A stretch of 64,000 nt of DNA from assembly GCA_005883355.1 (NCBI GenBank), contig VAXG01000036.1:62001-126000 (forward strand). Direction: 5' to 3'. The DNA is from Actinomycetota bacterium. Its GTDB lineage: Bacteria > Actinomycetota > Thermoleophilia > Gaiellales > Gaiellaceae. Shown here one piece after another: positions 59,568 to 64,000 of the stretch. A program made the translations under genes and the position numbers. Position 1 is the stretch's first letter. Each line of letters opens with the position of its first letter. The notes beneath the pieces were generated by a model. The model saw only the letters and a list, made by a program, of their open reading frames with translations, had not been told where the DNA came from and ran no database searches.

Positions 59568-60178
59568 TGCAGTTCGCCTTCACGGAGGAGCAGGAATTGC
59601 TGCGGCGCGAGGCACGTGAGGTGCTCGAGAACGGCGGCTGGGGTCGAGAGGAGCTGGACGAGCTCGGTTTCCTCGATCGTGCGGTGCTCTTCGAAGAGGC
59701 AGGTCGCGCGAATCGTGGCGAGGAGTTCTTCGACTCCGGGGTTCCCGAGAACGAGTGGCTCGCCGCGCTCGCGTTGGAGGCTGCGGGAATCGCCGGCCGC
59801 GCTCTCGAGCTCGGCGTCGAGCACGCGAAGACACGCGAGCAGTTCGGCCGGCCGATCGGCGTCTACCAGGCCGTGTCGCATCCACTTGCCGATACGTACG
59901 TCGACACGGAGCTCGCACGGTCGATCGCGTACTGGGCGGCTTGGTGCGTCGCGGAGGACGACGAGGAGGCGCCGATCGCTGCCGCGGCCGCCAAGAGCTT
60001 CTCCGGCGACGTGGCCGTCAGCGCGTGCGAGCGGTCGATCCAGGTGCTCGGCGGCATCGGCTTCACCTGGGAGCACGTGCTCCACCGCTACTACAAGCGG
60101 GCGCTCTGGATCCAGGCCCACGGCGGCTATCCGCGCGAGCTGCGCGCGAAGGTCGCGGCCTGGCTGCTCGACCGATGA
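59567..60178 (+). CDS. Shortened acyl-CoA dehydrogenase-like subunit
   Basis: Only 203 residues against about 350-380 for the family. The N-terminal part (MQFAFTEEQELLRREAREVL) and C-terminal helical domain (HAKTREQFGRPIGVYQAVSHPLADTYVD, IQVLGGIGFTWEHVLHRYYKRA) are present. The roughly 100-150 residue beta-barrel that carries flavin and substrate contacts is missing, with a smooth junction in frame. It is coupled to the full-length partner, so it may be the non-catalytic half of a heterodimer, as in the mycobacterial FadE28-FadE29 type. Upstream and downstream overlaps keep it in the operon. Confidence 0.82.
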   Translation: MQFAFTEEQELLRREAREVLENGGWGREELDELGFLDRAVLFEEAGRANRGEEFFDSGVPENEWLAALALEAAGIAGRALELGVEHAKTREQFGRPIGVYQAVSHPLADTYVDTELARSIAYWAAWCVAEDDEEAPIAAAAAKSFSGDVAVSACERSIQVLGGIGFTWEHVLHRYYKRALWIQAHGGYPRELRAKVAAWLLDR

Positions 60179-60978
60179 TGCGGACGGCGCTCGTCACCGG
60201 GGCGTCGTCCGGGATCGGCGCGGCCTGCGCAACCCGGCTCGCCACTGCAGGCTGGCGCGTCTTCGCGGGCGTCCGGCGCGCAGGGGACGCACCGGCGGGC
60301 ACGGAGGAAATCTTGCTCGACGTGACGAACGAGGACCACGTACGAGCAGCCGCCGAGCGAGTCGAGGAGCTACATGGCCTCGTCAACAATGCCGGCATCG
60401 CGCTGGCGATGCCGCTCGAGTTCATTCCACTGGACGAGCTCCGCCGGCAGTTCGAGGTGAACGTCGTCGGACAGGTCGGGGTCACGCAGGCTTTCCTCCC
60501 GCAGCTGCGGCGCACGCGTGGCCGGATCGTCTTCGTCGGCTCGATTGCCGGACGCAGCGCGCTCCCGTTCCTCGGCCCATATGCAGCCTCGAAACATGCG
60601 CTGGAAGCGATAGCCGACACGCTGCGGCTCGAGCTGCGGCCGTTCGGCGTCGACGTGTCGCTCGTCCAGCCGGGAACGATCAGGACGCCGATCTGGGCCA
60701 AGTCCGCCACGGTTGCGGATGCATTGGCGAACGGGGCGCCGGCCGAGCTCGCCGGCCTGTACGGGGAACGGATGGCGGCGTTTCGCGAGGTCGCGCAGAA
60801 GCGTGGCGCGAAGGGCGCGTCCGCGGAGAACGTCGCTCGGGTGGTCGAAGAGGCGCTCACGATGGAGCGTCCGCGCACACGCAAGCTCGTCGGCGTCGAT
60901 GCGAAAGTGCGGTCGGGAGTCGAGAGGCTTCCGGATCGGCTGCGCGACCGGGTGTACGAACGAGTGTTGTTGCGCTAA
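60175..60978 (+). CDS. SDR-family oxidoreductase
   Basis: A 267-residue short-chain dehydrogenase: TALVTGASSGIGAACATRLA, NNAGIALAMPLE, Ser in FVGSIAGRSALPF, Tyr/Lys in PYAASKHALEAI, VQPGTIRTPIW. ATG 60175 overlaps the previous stop (ATGA). It belongs to the branch that includes 17-beta-hydroxysteroid-like and fatty-acyl reductases. In this operon it may reduce or oxidise a hydroxyacyl or aldehyde intermediate. Confidence 0.9.
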   Translation: MMRTALVTGASSGIGAACATRLATAGWRVFAGVRRAGDAPAGTEEILLDVTNEDHVRAAAERVEELHGLVNNAGIALAMPLEFIPLDELRRQFEVNVVGQVGVTQAFLPQLRRTRGRIVFVGSIAGRSALPFLGPYAASKHALEAIADTLRLELRPFGVDVSLVQPGTIRTPIWAKSATVADALANGAPAELAGLYGERMAAFREVAQKRGAKGASAENVARVVEEALTMERPRTRKLVGVDAKVRSGVERLPDRLRDRVYERVLLR

Positions 60979-60989
60979 AAGGAGGACCG

Positions 60990-62597
60990 ATGGACGGCCT
61001 GATGATGGACTTCCCGCTGACGCTTCCGACCTTGCTTCGGCGCGTGGAGACGTACTTCGGCGAGAAGGAGGTCGTCACGCGCCTGCCGGACAGATCGTTC
61101 CACCGGTACACCTATTCCGAGATGGCGCGGCGCGCGAAGCAACTCGCCCTGGCGCTGCGCGAGCTTGGCCTCGAGCGCGGTGACCGCGTCGCGACGCTCT
61201 GCTGGAACCACTACCAGCATCTGGAGGCGTACTTCGGCATCCCCTGCGGCGGCTTCGTTCTGCACACGCTCAACCTGCGGCTCCATCCGAACGACATCGG
61301 GTACATCGCCGCACACGCAGGCGACCGCGCGCTCATCGTCGATGCGAGCCTGGCGCCGCTCGTCCAACAGTTTCTGGACCAGACCGAGATCGAGCACGTG
61401 TTCGTCGTCGAGGATTCGTACGAGGAGCTGCTCGCCTCCGCCGACCCGGCCGGATGGATTGCGCCCGATCTCGAGGAAAACGAAGCGGCGGCGATGTGTT
61501 ACACGAGCGGCACCACCGGTATGCCGAAGGGCGTCGTGTACTCCCACCGCTCGACGATCCTGCACACGCTCGGCGTCGCCGCCGCGACTCCGATGGGCGT
61601 CGGCGTCTCCGAGCAGGACACGATTCTTCCGGTCGTCCCCATGTTCCACGCGAACGCCTGGGGTTATCCGTACGTCGCCGCGATGCTCGGGGCGAACCAG
61701 GTCTTCCCGGGCCCACACCTCGATCCGGAGAGCCTTCTCGAGGACTTCGTGCAGCAGGGCGTCACGTGGACGGCGGGCGTGCCCACGATCTGGCTCGGCA
61801 TCCTGCAGCTCCTCGATGCGCAGCCCGGCAGATGGGATCTGTCGCGCATGAAGGGGATGCTCGTTGGCGGTTCGGCTGCTCCGCGCGCCATGATCGCGGG
61901 GTTCAAGGAGCGCCACAACCTTGTCGTCTGCCACGGCTGGGGTATGACGGAGACCTCCCCAGTCGCATCGTTTCCGGCGCTGCCGGGGGAGCTCAGCAAC
62001 GCCGACGACGAGACGAAGTTCGACTACATGGCGATGCAAGGACTGCCGCTCGCCCTCGTCGAGCTGCGGGCGCGGGATGACTCCGGGAACGAGATTCCGC
62101 GCGACGGCGAGACGATGGGAGAGCTGGAAGTACGCGGGCCGTGGGTCGCTTCCGCGTACTACGAGACCCCGGACTCGTCGGATCGCTGGACGGACGACGG
62201 CTGGTTCAAGACAGGCGACATCGTCTCGTTCGATCCCAAGGGTCACATCCAGATCAAGGACCGGTCGAAGGACGTGATCAAGTCCGGCGGCGAGTGGATC
62301 TCGTCGGTCGAGCTCGAGAACGCGTTGATGGCGCATCCCGCCGTCGCGGAGGCAGCGGTGATTGCGATTCCCGACGACAAGTGGCAGGAGCGCCCGCTTG
62401 CCGCGGTCCTCCTGAAGGACGGAGCGTCCGCAAGCGCGGAGGAGCTGCGCGACTTCCTGGCGCCGCAGTTCGCGAAGTGGTGGCTGCCGGACCGTATCGA
62501 GTTCGTGACCGAGATCCCGAAGACGGCGGTCGGCAAGTTCCGCAAGACCGCGCTGCGCGAGCAGTTCGCGCCGCGGCCCGCCGTGCCGACTCCGTAG
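60990..62597 (+). CDS. Long/medium-chain fatty acid-CoA ligase
   Basis: A 535-residue adenylate-forming enzyme that activates a carboxylic acid to acyl-CoA. Motifs: P-loop CYTSGTTGMPKGVVYSHRS, substrate-site VPMFHANAWGYPY, GWGMTETSPV, TGDIVSFDPKGHIQIKDRSKDVIKSGGEWIS (hinge), and the adenylation Lys in PKTAVGKFRKTAL. AAAAGGAGG lies 7 nt before the ATG. Last gene of the operon, feeding the acyl-CoA dehydrogenases. Confidence 0.93.
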   Translation: MDGLMMDFPLTLPTLLRRVETYFGEKEVVTRLPDRSFHRYTYSEMARRAKQLALALRELGLERGDRVATLCWNHYQHLEAYFGIPCGGFVLHTLNLRLHPNDIGYIAAHAGDRALIVDASLAPLVQQFLDQTEIEHVFVVEDSYEELLASADPAGWIAPDLEENEAAAMCYTSGTTGMPKGVVYSHRSTILHTLGVAAATPMGVGVSEQDTILPVVPMFHANAWGYPYVAAMLGANQVFPGPHLDPESLLEDFVQQGVTWTAGVPTIWLGILQLLDAQPGRWDLSRMKGMLVGGSAAPRAMIAGFKERHNLVVCHGWGMTETSPVASFPALPGELSNADDETKFDYMAMQGLPLALVELRARDDSGNEIPRDGETMGELEVRGPWVASAYYETPDSSDRWTDDGWFKTGDIVSFDPKGHIQIKDRSKDVIKSGGEWISSVELENALMAHPAVAEAAVIAIPDDKWQERPLAAVLLKDGASASAEELRDFLAPQFAKWWLPDRIEFVTEIPKTAVGKFRKTALREQFAPRPAVPTP

Positions 62598-62681
62598 GAA
62601 CCCCGACGCAGGTGTCGCGTCCCGAACGGCCAGGGTCTGACCCCAGCTCTTAGCGCCGCGTCTCGAACCGTCGCCGACGAG
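62598..62681. repeat. Intergenic GGGTCTGACCC repeat copy
   Basis: The 84-bp gap between convergent genes contains GGCCAGGGTCTGACCCCAGC at 62629-62648, inverted relative of the cluster at 40.65-40.78 kb. Possible bidirectional terminator. Confidence 0.65.
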
Positions 62682-63683
62682 TTACTCTGCGCGTTCGGCG
62701 ACTTTGACCAGGGCCTTGCCTCGGTTCTCGCCGTTGAGCATCCCGATGAAGGCCCGCGGGGCGTTCTCCAAGCCGTCGGTGACGTGCTCGCGCCAGCGGA
62801 TCTTCCCGCTCGCCACCCAGTGCGCGAGCTTGCGAGCGGCCTCGTCGTAACGGTGCGCGTAATCGAAGACGAGGAAGCCCTCCATCCGCGCGCGGAACAT
62901 GATCAGCAGCCCGGGGTGGAACGACAGCTCCGGCCGCTCGGCGTTGTACTGCGAGACCTGCCCGCAGATCACGATGCGCGCCCCGAGATTCAGGCGCCTG
63001 TGCACCGCCTGCGAGATCTCGCCGCCGACGTTGTCGAAGTACACGTCGACGCGTTCACCGCGTAGCGCCTCGGCGACGCCGTCGTTCTTGTAGTCGATCG
63101 CGGCGTCGTAGCCGTAGAGCTCGATCAGGTCGCGCGCCTTCTCCGGCCCGCCGGCGATGCCGACCGCGCGACAGCCGGCGATCTTTGCCAGCTGGCCGGC
63201 GATCTGCCCGACTGCACCCGCCGCGCAGGAGACGACGACGGTATCGCCGGCCCGAGGCTTGCCGACGTCGAACAGTCCGAAGTACGCGGTGAGCCCGGTC
63301 ATGCCGACCGCGTGCAACGCGAGCGTCTGCGGGTCGAGCTCCTCTGGGACGGGACGCACCGTACCTGCCCGGGCGGTCGCGTATTCCTGCCACCCCAGCT
63401 GACCGACGGCGAGATCGCCCACCGAAAACCGTCGATCGTTGCTCTCGACGACGTGCCCGACGCTCTGCGCCGTGATCACATCGCCGACCTGCAGAGACGG
63501 CGCATAGGATTTCGCCTCGCTCATCCGTCCGCGCTGGTAGGGATCGACCGAGGTCCAGAGGACGCGGACGAGCACCTCGCCCGCCTCGGGCGAGCTGACG
63601 TCGACTTCGTCGAGGGCGAAATCGGACTCCTGCGGGTGACCGACGGGCCGCGCGGCCAAGGTGATGCGGCGATTGACCGGCAT
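62682..63683 (-). CDS. NADP-dependent oxidoreductase, CurA/leukotriene B4 dehydrogenase type
   Basis: A 333-residue zinc-free medium-chain reductase. [21 protein letters not shown] at the start, [48 protein letters not shown] (Rossmann), [16 protein letters not shown] and [12 protein letters not shown] are all typical. It reduces conjugated double bonds or curcumin-like enones with NADPH. Divergent from the LLM oxidoreductase gene. Confidence 0.93.
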   Translation of the reverse strand: MPVNRRITLAARPVGHPQESDFALDEVDVSSPEAGEVLVRVLWTSVDPYQRGRMSEAKSYAPSLQVGDVITAQSVGHVVESNDRRFSVGDLAVGQLGWQEYATARAGTVRPVPEELDPQTLALHAVGMTGLTAYFGLFDVGKPRAGDTVVVSCAAGAVGQIAGQLAKIAGCRAVGIAGGPEKARDLIELYGYDAAIDYKNDGVAEALRGERVDVYFDNVGGEISQAVHRRLNLGARIVICGQVSQYNAERPELSFHPGLLIMFRARMEGFLVFDYAHRYDEAARKLAHWVASGKIRWREHVTDGLENAPRAFIGMLNGENRGKALVKVAERAE

Positions 63684-63702
63684 CCGTTTAGCATCGCAGG
63701 TC

Positions 63703-64000
63703 GTGCGCCTCGGCTTCTACATGGGCTATGCGCCGCCAGGGACGAACCCGCTGGAGTTGATCGCGCTCGCACAAGAAGCCGAACGGCTCGGATACGACTC
63801 CGCGTGGGCCGCCGAAGCGTGGGGAACGGACGCGGTCACGGTGCTGACGTGGCTGGCTGCAACAACCTCGACGATCAAGATCGGCTCGGCGATCATGCAG
63901 ATCCCGGCGCGGACGCCGGCGAATACGGCGATGACCGCGTCGACTCTCGACCTCATGTCTGGCGGACGCTTCCTCCTCGGGCTCGGCACCTCCGGACCGC
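63703..64000 (+). CDS. LLM-class F420-dependent oxidoreductase (N-terminus; cut by window end)
   Basis: Starts GTG 63703: [20 protein letters not shown] then [40 protein letters not shown] and [14 protein letters not shown]. These are the first ~99 residues of the luciferase-like (LLM) F420-dependent family, up to the GRFxLGLGxSG motif. The remainder is outside the window. Presence supports an F420-using organism. Confidence 0.88.
   Translation, partial: MRLGFYMGYAPPGTNPLELIALAQEAERLGYDSAWAAEAWGTDAVTVLTWLAATTSTIKIGSAIMQIPARTPANTAMTASTLDLMSGGRFLLGLGTSGP

Overview
This is a GC-rich, densely packed bacterial chromosome segment. Most genes touch by 4-bp ATGA/GTGA overlaps, and GTG and TTG starts are frequent. 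The gene set fits a high-GC actinobacterium-like soil or sediment heterotroph: many sugar ABC transporters with LacI/ROK regulators, an F420-type LLM oxidoreductase, CAP and COG4315 secreted proteins, and MprF-like and MptB-like membrane enzymes. A Thermoleophilia-type lineage would fit, but I cannot prove it from sequence alone. Both ends cut through genes.

Layout. 1-3.8 kb: a carbohydrate ABC importer (two permeases, binding protein) divergent from a ROK regulator, with back-to-back promoters sharing a palindrome. 3.8-5.5 kb: a small protein, a MarR remnant and an MFS exporter. 5.6-12.5 kb: a cell-envelope block with two antigen-85/esterase-D-like exported esterases, an MprF-like aminoacyl-phospholipid synthase, an EamA-esterase fusion and an MptB-like mannosyltransferase. 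12.5-17 kb: a DHA2 drug exporter and a run of secreted or membrane proteins (CAP domain, HExxH protein, COG4315). 17-23.8 kb: a ribose-type ABC system with aldo/keto reductase, divergent LacI and ROK sugar kinase, two matching LacI operators, and a PEP-mutase-family enzyme.

23.9-27.7 kb is the most unusual part. It holds an RtcB RNA ligase with a zinc-ribbon-like insertion, a Cys-rich 123-residue protein and a single-strand array of 13 tRNA genes, each for a different amino acid. Several of the tRNAs are non-canonical, and two tRNA fragments, a long hairpin and palindromic repeats lie among them. Upstream is a small promoter-ORF-terminator unit. I read the region as a candidate RNA-repair/tRNA-reserve module.

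27.8-48.5 kb is a myo-inositol (and possibly aminocyclitol) catabolic island: iolC, iolB, iolE, iolD, four Gfo/Idh/MocA dehydrogenases, an aldehyde dehydrogenase, a DegT-type aminotransferase, a LacI regulator and a complete ribose-type ABC importer. It also contains two decayed genes: a collapsed PotA/PotC chimera and a frameshifted propeller-like protein. 48.5-53.9 kb has a c-di-GMP enzyme, a MATE pump, an SDR and a divergent PRPP-synthetase-like gene flanked by two copies of one hairpin. 54-57.4 kb is a branched-chain amino acid type ABC operon (livGFHM) without a binding protein. It diverges from a lipid or acyl-CoA operon (alcohol dehydrogenase, two acyl-CoA dehydrogenases, SDR, acyl-CoA ligase). 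The window ends with a CurA-type reductase and the start of an LLM oxidoreductase. GGTGTCNGACACC / GGGTCAGACCC palindromes recur in intergenic DNA.
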